From the NCBI GenBank assembly GCA_002104935.1, contig MCGT01000021.1, forward strand, positions 248,001 through 312,000: 64,000 nucleotides of DNA, written 5' to 3'. Made by a program: the position numbers and the translations under genes. Below the pieces are notes generated by a model. That model was given only the letters and a program-made list of their open reading frames with translations, was not told where the DNA came from and searched no databases. The stretch comes from Hesseltinella vesiculosa (lineage: Eukaryota > Mucoromycota > Mucoromycetes > Mucorales > Cunninghamellaceae). Shown here piece after piece: positions 1 to 12,103 of this stretch. The first letter of the stretch is position 1; every line of letters begins with the position of its first letter.

Positions 1-3000
1 TTCGCAAGAGGACGCCCAATAACAACGTTTGCTTGAGATAGAACTTTTCAATGTGGTCGTCAAAATAGGGTGCCAAGGTCGCCCAATTGATGGGATCAAT
101 CTAAAAAAAAAAAATCAAGACGAGATGCCAAGTCAGTTTTTGTTGTCAGTCATTTTCCATTGTACCTTTTGTCGCAGAGAAGAAGCAACATTCATGGTGG
201 CCACCGATTCAGTATGGCCACGTAGGATGCGATCTAGAAAACAGACATCGAACAGCAATTGCATGGCGCCCTTTTCCGAGATGTCTGTGTGATTGTTGAC
301 AAAGCCCACTTGGGTGCCTATCATTTTTGTATGCAACGTTTCACATAGCGTGCCTAGCACATTCTAAAAGAAGGGAAAAAGAGCATTCGTCATGTGACAC
401 AGATGTTGGGAACGGATGGTGACATGCATGTTTACCTTATCTAGTCGCGAACAGTGGTACCGCTGGATATCTTTACACAAGGCAAAGGTAATTTCCTCGA
501 TGGCAAAACTTGCCACAGTTGGCAACATCACACCTTGGTCCACATCTAAGAATAGTAACAAATGGGAAAGCTGAAGTCAACTTCAATGCCCACTAAAGAA
601 AAAAAAAAAAAAAAAAAAGGAAAACTTACGTTCCCAAACGGCAATGGCAGGGCATGCATCATTCCAAGCAACAGAGGATAAAGCATGCATGAATTGCTGT
701 TCAAATCGCTCACACATCCAATCTATCCACAGTCGATGGGCATTCTCGTAGGTTGCATCAAATCGGCGCTGCAGGGCCACGAATCTGGGGTCTAAAAGAT
801 GCATTTGTTCATTTATCATTCTCCCCCCCCCCCCCATCGCTAGACTCTCTTTTGTTTACCTTTGCCCACATCACTCTTCAGTTCTAATAGATCAGTCTGG
901 CTGCCACGGAATGTTAGGGTACAGGCTAGTTGCTGCGACTGTTCACCAATCAATTTCGCCAGACGGCCAACCCAAATGGACAGGGTGTTGGCTACAATGG
1001 GGATAAAAAAAGTGGATGTCAATAACGTGGGTCAAGGAAAGTGTTGCTTTACCGTCTTCTCGATTGTCCCAAAGCTTCCATTTTTCCAAGAGGGATTCTA
1101 GGCCCTGAATGTATCGTTCGGTTGCGACTTGGCATTGTTCTTGGAGGTAGCCAATGATAGATGAGATATCTTCGCTTGGGATGCGCGTATCATGCACATG
1201 TTGAAGATGTGACGCAGTGTCTGAGCGCACTTCGGCTAGGGCATCGTCGAATGCCTGCAATAACTTATCAAGCAAGAACGTACGCTGCGTCGATATTTGC
1301 TGCAGTGATTTTTTGAAAGTGCTGATTTCAATCGACGAAGACAAGCCAGGCAGCGGCAATGAAGTTTGCTTGTGATCGGAGGCAGATGGCCATATCGATG
1401 GTGCCAGTTGGAAACCTGATGGATGGCATGAAAAAAGTGAGCAGTCCCTCGATTGGCGTGACCTCCCCCTATTTTTTATTACCCTTTTTCAGCGCATTGC
1501 CGTCGCGATTGACAATAGCTGGCCACACTTTTTCCATCGGTTGCTTCGAGAGATTGTCCAACCGTTCGTCTACAATGATGCGAGCATGGGTATTGAAGGA
1601 AGCACGGAATAAGTCATTGTAAATGGAATAGTCAGGTTGCAGGATATGCTGACATGCCTATATCATGGTAAAAAAAAAAAAAAAAGAAGGGGCATCAGAA
1701 CCAAAAAGACTACCTCTTTCTTTACCTGTCGCCAAGGCGCATCATTGTCTTGGTAAAGGTAGTCACTGAGCAAAGATCGCACTTGGAGGAGCGCATGTTG
1801 CGTGGAAAGCGGTTGTAGGATGTCAGGCAGATGGATGTCTAGTTCTTCCTTGATTTCTAGAAGCCACTGGGTGATGAGGGGGCTGACGATTGCCTTGGTC
1901 AATGCCGGACCAGGATGGGTCGTAGGCGTGAAGTGTTGGATTGCATCGGGCAAATGGCGAATAAGCAAATGTGCATTGACAGTGGGGGAGAACATGCGGG
2001 TCAGTACCGAGACCCACGTGGTGGCGGAGGTTTCAAACTGGGCATTGGCCAATGCGTGGTTGCTGCTGTTATTGCTGGCTGAACCAGTGGGCTGGGGTAT
2101 CATAAAAGCAGTTTTCATTTGATTGGCATACCAAGCTAAGAGTGTCGTACCAGCTGGCGCGGACGACACCGATGATAAAAAGATTTGATCAACATGAAGC
2201 ACCGTCATCTTGATAGCCATGGCCAGGTCGCCTAATTGGCGAGAAAGTTTCTGCTGGTGGTCATTCTGTAGTGAAGCCTGCACCAGCTCCTTGATCAGCT
2301 GCCCGCGACGGTCCAGCAAAATCTGTAGAGCTGATTCCATGTTCATCCCGTCCAATAAAATCAAAGTCATTAACACCTTGGCTACTTCCTATGTTTCCAA
2401 TATAATAAAGTCAATGCATGAGCGCTGGTCATCCCATATCTTTCTATGAACGGAGGACGCATGTACCGATGAATTGGTCGTCAGGGCGCGAAGATGGTGG
2501 ATTGCTTTTTGGATGATTTGCGAACGGAAGAAACTGATGGCATCCCATTGGCGTTGAATGACAGGAAAAGCGATCTGCAATAAAATAAAATGCAAAGTGA
2601 GCAACCCTCGTGTGGATGCGGAAAAGAGGTCCACTTACATCGACGTCAATGGCAAACGCATCTTCGCTTTCCAAAAACGCATGAACTTGCTCAGCAAGTG
2701 TATACAAGGAACCGGCCAGAAGGTATTGATGACTTTCCAACGCATGCCAGATTTGCTTGGGGACATCGGCCAATGCCTTGATCAACGCAGCAAGGGTGTA
2801 TTGATGCAATCGCTTTTCGTCTGCTGAGTAAAAAAAAAAAAAAAAAAAAAAAGTGAGATGAAATTGCGTGTTTGCATTCGAGGGCAGGCTTACCATGAGG
2901 TAGATCGGTGCCAGAGGAAGGAATAAGTGCTGCCACATTTTTAATGGTCTTTTCATCACATGCCTTCCGCATCCTTGCCAAGTTTTCCTTGATGGCGGTC

Positions 3001-3350
3001 GTTTTCTTGTCCATGCCGATGATTGTGTCAGCGGCAGCAATCAAGTCCACATACTGCTCACTGCAAAAGAAGCATGAGGATGTGGATCAGATAAGCCGGA
3101 TGAAATCGTCATGATTATGGTATTACCCAACCATTGATCGTAGTTCCTTTTTTCGAGATTCGATGTTATGCCTGTCAAGGAAGGAAAAATGAATTGAAGA
3201 CAACAAACCGTGTCATCTGAAGAACTCTGTTTACCTGGTACGGATTTCAAAAGCTCTTACTTCAGCAATGCTTGCCTCTGACAGGTACGTGTCTGGATCT
3301 TCATCATGACTAAATGTAGGTAAGGAATGGACTTTCAGATGTGCCGCCAT
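1..3350 (-). CDS. COG1: COG1, conserved oligomeric Golgi complex subunit 1 (3' end outside window)
   Basis: Multi-exon gene read leftwards from an ATG at 3350. The N-terminal exons encode an SEASIAEVRAFE stretch followed by a segment around YVDLIAAADTIIGMDKK, the typical Vps51-like start of Cog1. Later exons keep the pattern of a helical tether subunit (ALADVPKQIWHALESHQYLL; FPVIQRQWDAISFFRSQI). Known role: lobe A subunit of the COG tether, which directs retrograde vesicle traffic within the Golgi and so the location of glycosylation enzymes. The introns are short and several hold long A/T or C runs (601-618, 2830-2851, 827-837). The window edge cuts off the C-terminus, so the stop is not visible. 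Exon borders are approximate; family assignment is from the N-terminal motif and the helical character. Confidence 0.8.
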
Positions 3351-3871
3351 GTTCCTTTTTCGCAATAGAAAAGAAGAGTAAAAAAAAAAAAACTGTAGTT
3401 GGCCTTAAGCTGCCGGGTTTGGAAGCCCGACCTACTACTCCAAGTCGCCATGGTCAACGACCCTGGTTTCCAAGGAAACAAAATAGTTTAGTATAGCCTG
3501 AAAACGATAGCTTCATGAAAACAAGAAATAGACAAAATGCGGCATTGTTTACGCTTTGTGGTATAAAATGGAGGGCGGAATGTTCGCATCAATTGCGCAC
3601 TTGAAATGGCCCACAAAGACTCGTCTTATAATTGAAAGCGTGGATTCAAAGCATTGCTTGTGCACAGCATTTGTTACCAATTTTGTTACCAATGGATAGC
3701 CTCTCAAGCTCCATATGTGCGTGGGGAAACTCTCTGGTTCTCACCAGAAAACCTGATGACACAATCAGGAAAGCCGGGTGATTGAATTGCCGACACATGC
3801 TCTTCAAAAAGGAAACCGAAAAAAAAACTCGTCTCCTCTTTCGCATACATAGTTTACTGTGAAAAGAAATC
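3351..3871. other. Intergenic, divergent promoter region
   Basis: This is the shared upstream region of the leftward COG1 gene and the rightward hydratase gene. It holds an A-run near 3380 and a short imperfect palindrome around 3416-3432 (GGGTTTGGAAGCCC). I see no convincing tRNA or further gene here. Confidence 0.5.
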
Positions 3872-5092
3872 ATGCCTGAAGGTTACAAAGTTGATGTTGA
3901 AAAGGCTGTCGGCCACAAGTCCCAACAACGCGTATGTAATCTACTTACCTCCATGGTTGTCGCACTCTTTCGCTCATTTATCCTCGGCTCTTTCTCTGAA
4001 CAAAACGGATTAGGTTAGCTGCAATCGTAGGGATTTCCTTCTTTATGCATTGGGTGTTGGCGTCCCTGAAACCGACTTGAAATACCTTTTTGAATTGCGT
4101 AAACTAATGTGGGATGGGAAACTTGTTCAACGTGACTCATGCTCTCGCTTTCTTTTTTTGTTGTTCTCTCCTTGATGCAGGACCTGATTTTAGCGTGGTG
4201 CCGTCCTATCCTTTGGTACTGGGATTGAAGGGAGATTCTTCTGATGTCGTTTCGTTTGCAAACCGAAAAGATGGCCCTATCCCGGGTAAGTGTTGGCTTT
4301 ACCAAAATATTACCTTGCTGACCCTTTTCTCTAGGCATCCCCGCTTATGACCCTAGCAAAATTGTACACGGCGAGCAATCTTTAGAAGTGATCCATCCTT
4401 GGCCACTCACTGGTGGTAGTTTTATCTCTGAAAGCACTATCATTGGCGTCTATGACAAAGGATCTGGTATGGTTATCGAGCAACAAGTGGATCTCTACGG
4501 CGAAAAAGATAAAAAGCACTACTCTCGCATGATTGGCAAAACATTTGTTCGTGGCTATGGTGGATGGAATGTAAGTCAAACGGACCCAGAGTGACCTCCA
4601 AAAAGCTAGAATTTTAACATGATCCCTTTTTTTTCTATTGACCACCAGGGTCCAAAAGGTCCAAAGGCTACCAGCTACAAACCTCCCCAACGTGCTCCTG
4701 ATGCTACTCATGTGTTTGCTACCAACACCAAGAGTGCCATCCTGTACCGCCTGTCCGGCGACTACAATCCTCTGCATATTGACACCGACTTGGCTCCCAA
4801 GGTGGGTTTCAAGTCGCCTATTCTGCACGGCCTTGCCACCTTCTCGAGCTCCTGTTTTGGCATTGTCAAGGAATTGGCCGGCAACGACGCCTCGCGATTC
4901 AAGTCCATGGAAGCCCGCTTTGCTGCGCCTGTCTATCCTGGTGAAACCATTGAAACTTACATGTGGAAGGCTGATTCCAAGGAGCCCGGCACGCAGGGTA
5001 TCATCTTTGTTGCCAAAGTCAAGGAACGCGACCTCGTTGTTGTCAACAATGGCTATGCTGTCATCTACAAGGAGTCACAGTCCAAGTTGTGA
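3872..5092 (+). CDS. Enoyl-CoA hydratase 2 (MaoC-like, hotdog fold), peroxisomal type
   Basis: Five exons give a protein of about 305 residues. The start ATG is at 3872 (MPEGYKVDVEKAVGHKSQQR). Splicing at 4014 joins a short exon whose DFLLYALGVGVPETD matches the start of hydratase 2 proteins. The last exon holds the hydratase 2 signature YRLSGDYNPLHID followed by LHGLATF, with the expected catalytic Asp and His. Known reaction: hydration of trans-2-enoyl-CoA to (R)-3-hydroxyacyl-CoA in peroxisomal beta-oxidation. In many fungi this domain is fused to the multifunctional enzyme; here it stands alone, as in the separate hydratase 2 proteins. The C-terminus ends SQSKL, and SKL is a canonical PTS1 peroxisomal import signal, which supports the location. 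Confidence 0.88.
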
Positions 5093-6168
5093 TCTCGTGT
5101 GCCGGATCTGTAATTTTAAAAATAAAAGAAGAAGATACTTGCCACCGTTACAGAGTATCCCTATCACAACCACGATCATTTAGCCGCATGCCAACGTTTC
5201 TATGATGCGCCGTGTCGTTCATGCGGTATGGTTTTTCTTCACCGGGTTAGGGGCAAATGACATGAAAGCATTAAATTGGCCCGGCTTCCGGATGCTCTCT
5301 TGCACGATGAGCGCGTTGGGTCAGCATCAATGTGCCAGACAGGTTTGCGTGCCTGCAAATATCTGGGGTAGTTCAGCGGCCGGATTCTTGATGGTGTTTT
5401 GTCAGAATGCTTCGGAGGACCAGGGGGGGGGGGAGACTTTATGAAAATAAAAGAGGGATGCACAGCACCGTTGAGCGTCATGAATCCATAGCGTGCACCT
5501 GACTTCAAAAATGACACACTGTAACCATCAAGAGCCATTTTCTAACGGCGGTGGTAGTGTATGAATATACTCTGCAGAAAAACCATTCTCAGATGATTTA
5601 TAAAAATGGCAATGATCAGCAATTCTACCCAACCCACCACAGACATTTCGTAAAAAAAAAAAAAAAGAAAAAAAAAAACCAGCGCGACTACCGTCACTCA
5701 TCTCCAACAGCCTTTGTTTTAGATTAAAAAATTACAACTTTCTGGGGAAGCCACTACTTCTTCCCAAAGCTGGCCATCTGCTCAGGTTGCCTTTGTTGGC
5801 ATAGGTTTCATGAGATCGTGCTTGCAAATTTGGCACCCAGCTTGCGATGCAAAAAGATGGAGACGAGGTCCAGCAACGCGACTTGTAGCTAGGGTTCTTG
5901 CCTTATTGCTTCACTTTCGTTTGATCATCCATGCTGTTAATGTTTACATGAAAAAATGAAAAACCGTCAGCAAACAAACAGTTTTGCTGCACAGAGGCTA
6001 GACGTCACCTGACTGTGCAACAGACCTTCCCGCTGAACCCGAATTTATTGCCAATTGAGAATACTCTCCACGAGATTAAAGTTGGCGTCCTTGAGCTTTT
6101 ACCGTTTTATTTGTTTCTTCTTTTTCTCTCTCTTTGTTTTTTTACCCAAAAAAAAAAAAAAAAGTTAA
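5093..6168. other. Intergenic, no supported gene
   Basis: About 1.1 kb between the hydratase and the first kinase. It holds a G-run at about 5425, an A-rich tract at 5653-5680, and a reverse-strand open frame from 5538 to 5239 with no recognisable domain. The last 100 bases before 6169 are pyrimidine rich, as before many genes in this window. I see nothing else. Confidence 0.4.
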
Positions 6169-7334
6169 ATGGGTGTAGAGCTTACCAATGAAGACCGTGT
6201 CAAGGAATACCTTGGAGATCTTTTTGACCCCAAATTGATAAAAGATATCAAAAGGCTTACAGGTGGCTTCGCCAACTTTGTTTGGCGCGTGGAGTTGCTG
6301 ACACCTTTGGAAATGCTGGACAACCAAAATGTGATGATCATCAAGTATGCGCCTCCCTATGTGGCTGCATGGCCCGAAATGAAGTTTGACCCCAACCGTA
6401 TGAAGTTTGAAGTAGCAGTGATGAAACGGGCCATTGACCCCGACATCTCATTGGCCGGCATCACTGTCCCTAAAGTGTACCGGTTTGACAAGGACAACAA
6501 GATTATGTTTATGGAATATTTCGATCGCTCCATCGACCTGAAACAATATGTGCTTACCCTCAAAACCCCTCTCCAGCCCGACCTGGCTAGCATCATTGGC
6601 AATCGTCTGGGAAAATTCCTTGCTCGACTTCATTTGGCTGGTAAATGCGTTGACCGGCAAGCCCTCTTTGGTAAGACAAAAGGTAACCGAAGGCTTCAGC
6701 GTTGCTCAGGTTTTGTTTTTACTTCTCGGTAGATGGCCAAGACAACAATCATACTGCCTTGGTGATGTCCAAGGCTACCGTCTATGGCCAGCTGAACGAC
6801 CGCCTGGAGAAACGCGACCAGGAGGACGCCATAGTCATCACGATCAAAAAAGCTGCCGAGTGGGCAGGCAATGAGTTGATGACCCAGCCAGTCACGCTTT
6901 GCATGGGCGATTACTGGACCACAAATGTGCTCATTGCCACCGATGCCGAGCCGGCCACCTGCAGACTAGGAGTTATTGATTGGGAATTATCCCGCTTTGC
7001 CCCGCCTGCTTTCGATCTTGCCCAGATGCTTGGGGAAATCTACTTTCTCCTTCGCTACCGCCAAGCCAGTGATGCCCTCCTGACCACCTTTCTCGCATCT
7101 TATCAGGAATTGCGTCCCTTGGAAATCAAGCAGTTGAAGATCATGCTGATCCACATTGGCCTGCATCTGATTGTGTGGGCGGTCTATGCCGGATGGGTTC
7201 CCAAGGAAGACCAAAAAGGTGCAGAGGAAATCTATGCCATCGGTGCTGCATATGTTCAACATGCCTGGATCGAAGATTGGACCTGGTTTCAGAACACACC
7301 CTTTCAACACATAGTCCAGAAAGTCATTGCCTAG
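6169..7334 (+). CDS. APH/kinase-fold phosphotransferase, tandem copy 1
   Basis: Two exons (6169-6670 and 6733-7334) encode 367 residues. The N-lobe has GGFANFVWRVEL as a nucleotide-binding loop and VMIIKYAPPY with the probable ATP Lys. The C-lobe has LCMGDYWTTNVLI, the position of the APH catalytic loop, and VIDWELSRFAPPAFDL, the metal-binding Asp segment. This places it in the aminoglycoside phosphotransferase/choline kinase-like superfamily (PF01636 type). The substrate is unknown; such fungal proteins are often annotated only as kinase-like. The His usual before Gly-Asp in the catalytic loop is Met here. The neighbour at 8192 is a close paralogue of the same length with the intron at the same place, so the pair arose by tandem duplication. 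Confidence 0.82.
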
Positions 7335-8191
7335 AAGATTTGCTTTCCAGCCCTTTGTATAGATGCTACGTTTTTTTTTTTATATATTCCCCTCCTCATA
7401 ATGTAATTATTCATTTGCCAAATCGCCAGCATATGAGTGCCAAGAGCAAACCTTTTCCAAGAGAATTCTTACTGCACCTTGGGCAGTGGTTCTATTAGAG
7501 TGATCATTGAGACCAGGGCGCATTTTTTTTGATTTTTTTTTTGCTGCGCATTCATTACAAATCTTTGTGAGGTTTCTTTTTATTCTCGTCAACCATCCCC
7601 CCCCCCTGCGCATGTAAAGATCATCACCGGGTGAGTTGCAGCTATTGAAAGCAACGCGTACGCCCCGTGGCAGTGTGGCCGTTGTCACACAATCTGCCAC
7701 CGCGACGTGATTTCCTCCTGTGAAATGGCCATCTTTTGGCCGATCATTTATTGAAGGAAAAAAACTGCGGTGGCTAAATTAGCCTTTAATTTCCATATTG
7801 TGAACTCTTTTGAAGCCTTCCTGGTTTGCTTGCACAGTAACATTTGATCTGTCTCAGTATGTTTCTGTGTCGATATTTTTCTTTAATACCTGGCACTGGG
7901 CTTCCAATTAGCGTTCGGGGACACTGTGTTTTTGTTCGACCATGCTGGATCCCTCTTAAAAAAGGGAGACTGGGCATTGAAGAGAGGGACCAAAACTATA
8001 ATCTACCATGGAACGCTCATTGGCTGCAAATCAAACTTAATTTGCTTCCTCACATTGAATTTTTTTTTGCAAATGTCCGGAGATCGGCTTGAATGCCGCA
8101 GTTTTTTTCTGCTCAAATTCAATATCTTCAGCTTTCCCCTTTTCCCTGTTCTTTTTTCCCTTCTTTTCTTTTTTCCGTAAAACAAAAAAAA
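7335..8191. other. Intergenic spacer between the kinase paralogues
   Basis: About 860 bases with T-runs (7371-7380, 7523-7549) and a C-run near 7598-7606. The end, from about 8100, is pyrimidine rich before the ATG of the second kinase. I see no gene or structured RNA that I can support. Confidence 0.4.
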
Positions 8192-9357
8192 ATGCCTGTA
8201 GAACTTACCAATGAAGAAAGCGTCAAGGAATACCTTGGCAAAATTTTTGATGCCAGCTTGATCCAAGAAATCAAGGGGCTTACCGGTGGCTCAGCCAACT
8301 TTGTTTGGCGCGTGGAATTGCAGACACCTTTGGAAATGCTGGACAACCAAAATGTGATGATCATCAAGTATGCGCCTCCATATATTGCTTCGTGGCCCGA
8401 AATGAAGTTTGACCCAAACCGTATGGCCTATGAGGTGGCTGTGATGAAACGGGCCATCGATTCTGACATCTCATTGGCTGGCATTACTGTCCCTAAAGTG
8501 TACCATTTTGACAAGGAAAACAAGATTATGTTTATGGAATATCTCGACCGTTCCATCGATCTGAAACAGTTTGTGTTTTCCCTGGATAAACCTCTTGGAT
8601 CTGACCTGGCTGGCACCATCGGCAGTAACCTGGGTAAATTTATTGCTCGCCTACATCTGGTTGGCAAAGATATCGACCGACCAGCTCTTTTTGGTAATCA
8701 TAAAAAAAAGTAGCAAGGCCCAGTCGAAGAAATTTCTCTGACTTTTTTTTTGTAGACGGTCAAGTCAACAATGACCCTGCTTTGGTTATGTCCAAGTTTG
8801 CGGTGTATGACCAGGTGAACGAATGCCTCAAGAAGAGAGATCAGGACGACAACGTGGTTGTCACGATCAAAAAAGCCGCTGAATGGGCCAGTAATGAATT
8901 GATGACCCAGCCAATGACACTTTGCATGGGCGATTACTGGACTGGAAATGCCCTGATCGCAACCGATGCCAAACCTGACACTTGCCAACTTCGGATTATC
9001 GATTGGGAACTGACACGATTCGCTCCCCCAGGCTTTGACCTTGGCCAGATGCTGGCGGAGAGCTATTGCCTCCATCGCTACCGCCAAGCCAGCGATACCC
9101 TTTTGACCAATTTTATTGCATCCTACCAGGAGTTAAGCCCCTTAGAACTCACGCAGTTGAAGATTATGCTGATCCATTTTGGCCTCCATTTGGTTGTGTG
9201 GACCGCCCACACTGGTTGGATTGCAAAAGATGACAAGCAAGCTGCGGAGGACATTTACATTTTTGGTGCCGAGTACATTCAACGTGCCTGGGCTGAGGAT
9301 TGGACCTGGTTCAAGAACACGCCTTTCCAACACGCTGTTCAGCAAGTCATCGCCTAG
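8192..9357 (+). CDS. APH/kinase-fold phosphotransferase, tandem copy 2
   Basis: Two exons (8192-8693 and 8756-9357) encode 367 residues, exactly the length of the upstream copy, with the intron after the same ALF codons. Motifs are conserved: GGSANFVWRVEL, VMIIKYAPPY, LCMGDYWTGNALI, IIDWELTRFAPPGFDL. The catalytic-loop His is Met in this copy too, so the change predates the duplication. Most differences are conservative, and nucleotide similarity is visible through both exons, which points to a fairly recent duplication. Substrate is unknown. The ATG at 8192 was chosen because it aligns with that of copy 1 and follows an A-rich leader. Confidence 0.82.
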
Positions 9358-9639
9358 AAAATTTGCTTTGTATACCTCTGTATAGATGCTCCGCTTCTTT
9401 TATTTTTCTCTCTCCTCACCAATAAATCAAACATCCTTTCAGTATCGTACCTAGTGCTTTCAGCAAAGATAGACAACGCGCCATTCATGTATCAACATAA
9501 ACAAAAAAGTCACCCGTTCCAACTCGTATGCAGGATTGCAACAAGGACACTTGCCGGTTCTCTGCGCGCAGCCTTTTTTATTTTAGCCGTGAATATATGT
9601 CTTTGGCTGGCAAACTAGTGCGTGCGAAATCATTTTTGG

Positions 9640-10687
9640 TGTATATTTGTTTTCATTCTAGCTCTTCCCTCCGCTGTCTAAGAGAACTGTAATTTTAATC
9701 AGAGTCCATCCTCATCATTTTGAATGCCTGTGCAAAATTTGGGCTAGATTGGCTTTGAACAATTTGCTCTGTGATTTTTGATCACATCGCCTTAGGGTCC
9801 CATGGCGAAAATGACGGATTCTTTGAATTTTTTAGCTGAGGAATCGCTGGTGTCAAAACGAACTTGATCAAAAGTTGGCTGGGCAACCCTCGCCAATCCA
9901 ACTGATTTTTTCAGCACCATCATCATTTGTGCATTTTCATATCCATGCAAAATTTCACATCGATACAATCACCCCAAAAGTGCTGTGCAGCATTTGCATT
10001 TTTTTTTTCTTTTTGAAAATAAATCGGATTGCCATATTCAGATATTTTGTCTCCGCACAGCACTTCATTCTTCGATTCCAGGCCAGTGCATGAAAAGACA
10101 ATAGGCTATTAGCAAATACTGGCACAGCCTTCGACAGTGATAAAGAAATGTCTTCTGCACCCTGATAAATGTCGCACTTGACGAAGGTGAGCCAACTTAT
10201 CTAAGGGAACACCTACAGCTACTGTTCCGCAATTGCTCTGCGTGCCCTGACCAGGAATCGAAGGCACTGCGCGGAGACTGAATATCTGAATATGGCAATC
10301 CGATTTATTTTCAAAAAGAAAAAAAAAATGCAAATGCTGCACAGCACTTTTGGGGTGATTGTATCGATGTGAAATTTTGCATGGATATGAAAATGCACAA
10401 ATGATGATGGTGCTGAAAAAATCAGTTGGATTGGCGAGGGTTGCCCAGCCAACTTTTGATCAAGTTCGTTTTGACACCAGCGATTCCTCAGCTAAAAAAT
10501 TCAAAGAATCCGTCATTTTCGCCATGGGACCCTAAGGCGATGTGATCAAAAATCACAGAGCAAATTGTTCAAAGTCAATCTAGCCCAAATTTTGCACAGG
10601 CATTCAAAATGATGAGGATGGGCTCTGATTAAAATTACAGTTCTCTTTGACAGCGGAGGGAAGAGCTAGAATGAAAACAAATATACA
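9640..10687. mobile_element. Foldback/MITE-like element, two inverted copies of a repeat core
   Basis: The segment from TGTATATTTG at 9640 reappears reverse-complemented, ending at 10687. The arms are about 430 bp each, nearly identical, and separated by a spacer of roughly 170 bp (about 10080-10250). Each arm carries the dispersed core found elsewhere in this window, with landmarks AACTTTTGATCA, CATTTTCGCCA and GATCAAAAATCACAG. The left arm is the core in reverse orientation and the right arm in forward orientation. I see no open frame of significance. It resembles a non-autonomous DNA transposon that exists as an inverted dimer. A target-site duplication is not obvious. Confidence 0.75.
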
Positions 10688-10895
10688 CTAGATTAACAGG
10701 TTTCTGCCGCTGCCTAGTTTTTATTTGAGCTGTGACAAAGTCCGTCCGAAATCAATTTAAACCTATTCATCCTCAGTGGCTCGTCTATCAATATGATTTT
10801 AACACGGATATCTTTATTAAAATGTTTCAAGTTATAAGCGGGAAGATGATGCAATAGGGAAGTACTATTTTTTTATACAGTGAAAGGATCTGACG

Positions 10896-11369
10896 CTAAT
10901 CCTTGTTCTCGTCCTTGGCTTTTTGCTCTTTTTTCGGATTGTCGGCGCCGCCAGTTTGGTCTGGGTTTTTGCTTTCTGCTTGACCCTTGGTAGGTTCTTT
11001 TTTCTGAGGCTTCATACACTGAGGAATGCACTCGTCCAGATCGTCTTTACAGGTCTTGCCCAGACAGTTGGCAAAATCTGCCCAGGACACCTCAGCTGTC
11101 AAGGGAGGACCACCGTTTTGACCAGGAAACATAGCACCAGGATAAAAGGCTGAAGGCATGTAGCTCACCGGTAGCATTGCAGGCACATAACCACCGTTAT
11201 AAGGCATAGCACCGTCAGGATTCTGCGAATAAGGCATAGCGCCACTGGGAGGGCGCTGGGCATAAGAAATAGACGGAACCATAGGTTGGGGCTCATTGGG
11301 CCCAGCCATGTATTCGATTGGAACAGATAGTGCCAAGGGTAAAGCCAAAAGTGTGACAAGACCGCGCAT
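10896..11369 (-). CDS. Small secreted Pro/Met-rich protein with a four-Cys motif
   Basis: Single exon of 157 residues from ATG 11369. A hydrophobic signal peptide (MRGLVTLLALPLALSVP) is followed by a Pro-, Met-, Tyr- and Gly-rich stretch with repeated AMPY units, then a compact segment with spacing C-x4-C-x6-C-x3-C (near residues 102-118) and a charged Lys/Glu/Gln tail. The gene at 12104 has the same Cys spacing, so the two are likely paralogues. I do not recognise a named family. A secreted, perhaps wall-associated role is inferred from the signal peptide and composition only. Confidence 0.65.
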   Translation of the reverse strand: MRGLVTLLALPLALSVPIEYMAGPNEPQPMVPSISYAQRPPSGAMPYSQNPDGAMPYNGGYVPAMLPVSYMPSAFYPGAMFPGQNGGPPLTAEVSWADFANCLGKTCKDDLDECIPQCMKPQKKEPTKGQAESKNPDQTGGADNPKKEQKAKDENKD

Positions 11370-12103
11370 GATTATTTTTCTTTTTTTACAAGGGGTATGA
11401 ATGAAGGGAAGAAAAAGAGAAAAAAAAAGTTTATATACGTGACAACAACTGAAGATTTGACTGGCCCTGTCGTCTCCTCGAGGGGATCATAAGATTCACT
11501 TTGCTACCTCCTATTTTTTTTTTATTGTCTTTATTATTTTTAAATGGGTAAACACCAGGGGCTTTGAAGGGGATATCCGTTGTCCAAAAAAAAAAAAAAA
11601 ACGGAAAATGCAGGAGTAGGTTATTGTTATCATAGCACTTTTTCTTTTATTGCATATCGCTCTCGCCTCCGCGATGGTCTTGTCAGTCTTCCTGTCTGCA
11701 CAAAACAGGATTTCTGTTGTACATGTTTACAATGACATAAGATTTACCGCCATTTGGTCTTGTCACTGGGGAAAATTGCAGAACCCCTCGTTGATGCGTG
11801 CCATGCATGACAAAGTGGCGGGTATTTTATTGAAATCAATTTGGTTTTTTTTTTCTCTCGCATGAGGATCCCAGTTGCAGATCGAGGGGCAATCCAGCCC
11901 ACACTTTGTAAAACATGATAGATGAATCACCCGACCTTTTTTTTTTTTTTTTTGAAGTGAAACTGACCAACCCGTTCTGGGTTGTTCATACAAGATGTGA
12001 GGGATGACAAGAGAAGATCAGACTCCCACTCATACCCTGATATTAGTTGAATATATCCAGTAACTTTATTGGTACAATTATAAAATAACAAAAATTTGGA
12101 TGA
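11370..12103. other. Intergenic, no supported gene
   Basis: About 730 bases between the two small secreted protein genes. It holds several A- and T-runs (11425, 11588-11603, 11938-11954) and no open frame with recognisable content. Confidence 0.4.

Noticed and set aside
3405..3480. Possible tRNA or structured RNA upstream of COG1
   Set aside because: There is a short inverted repeat (GGGTTTGGAAGCCC), but no cloverleaf with A and B box sequences can be drawn.
5239..5538. Reverse open frame of 99 codons starting MALDGYSVSFLKSG
   Set aside because: The DGYSVSF start recalls a motif in the Fanzor-like gene, but the rest is low complexity, includes a translated poly-G run and shows no continuation. 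I consider it chance.
9640..10687. Interpretation as a CRISPR-like or tandem array
   Set aside because: There are just two copies in inverted orientation with one spacer, not short direct repeats with unique spacers, and the genome is eukaryotic.
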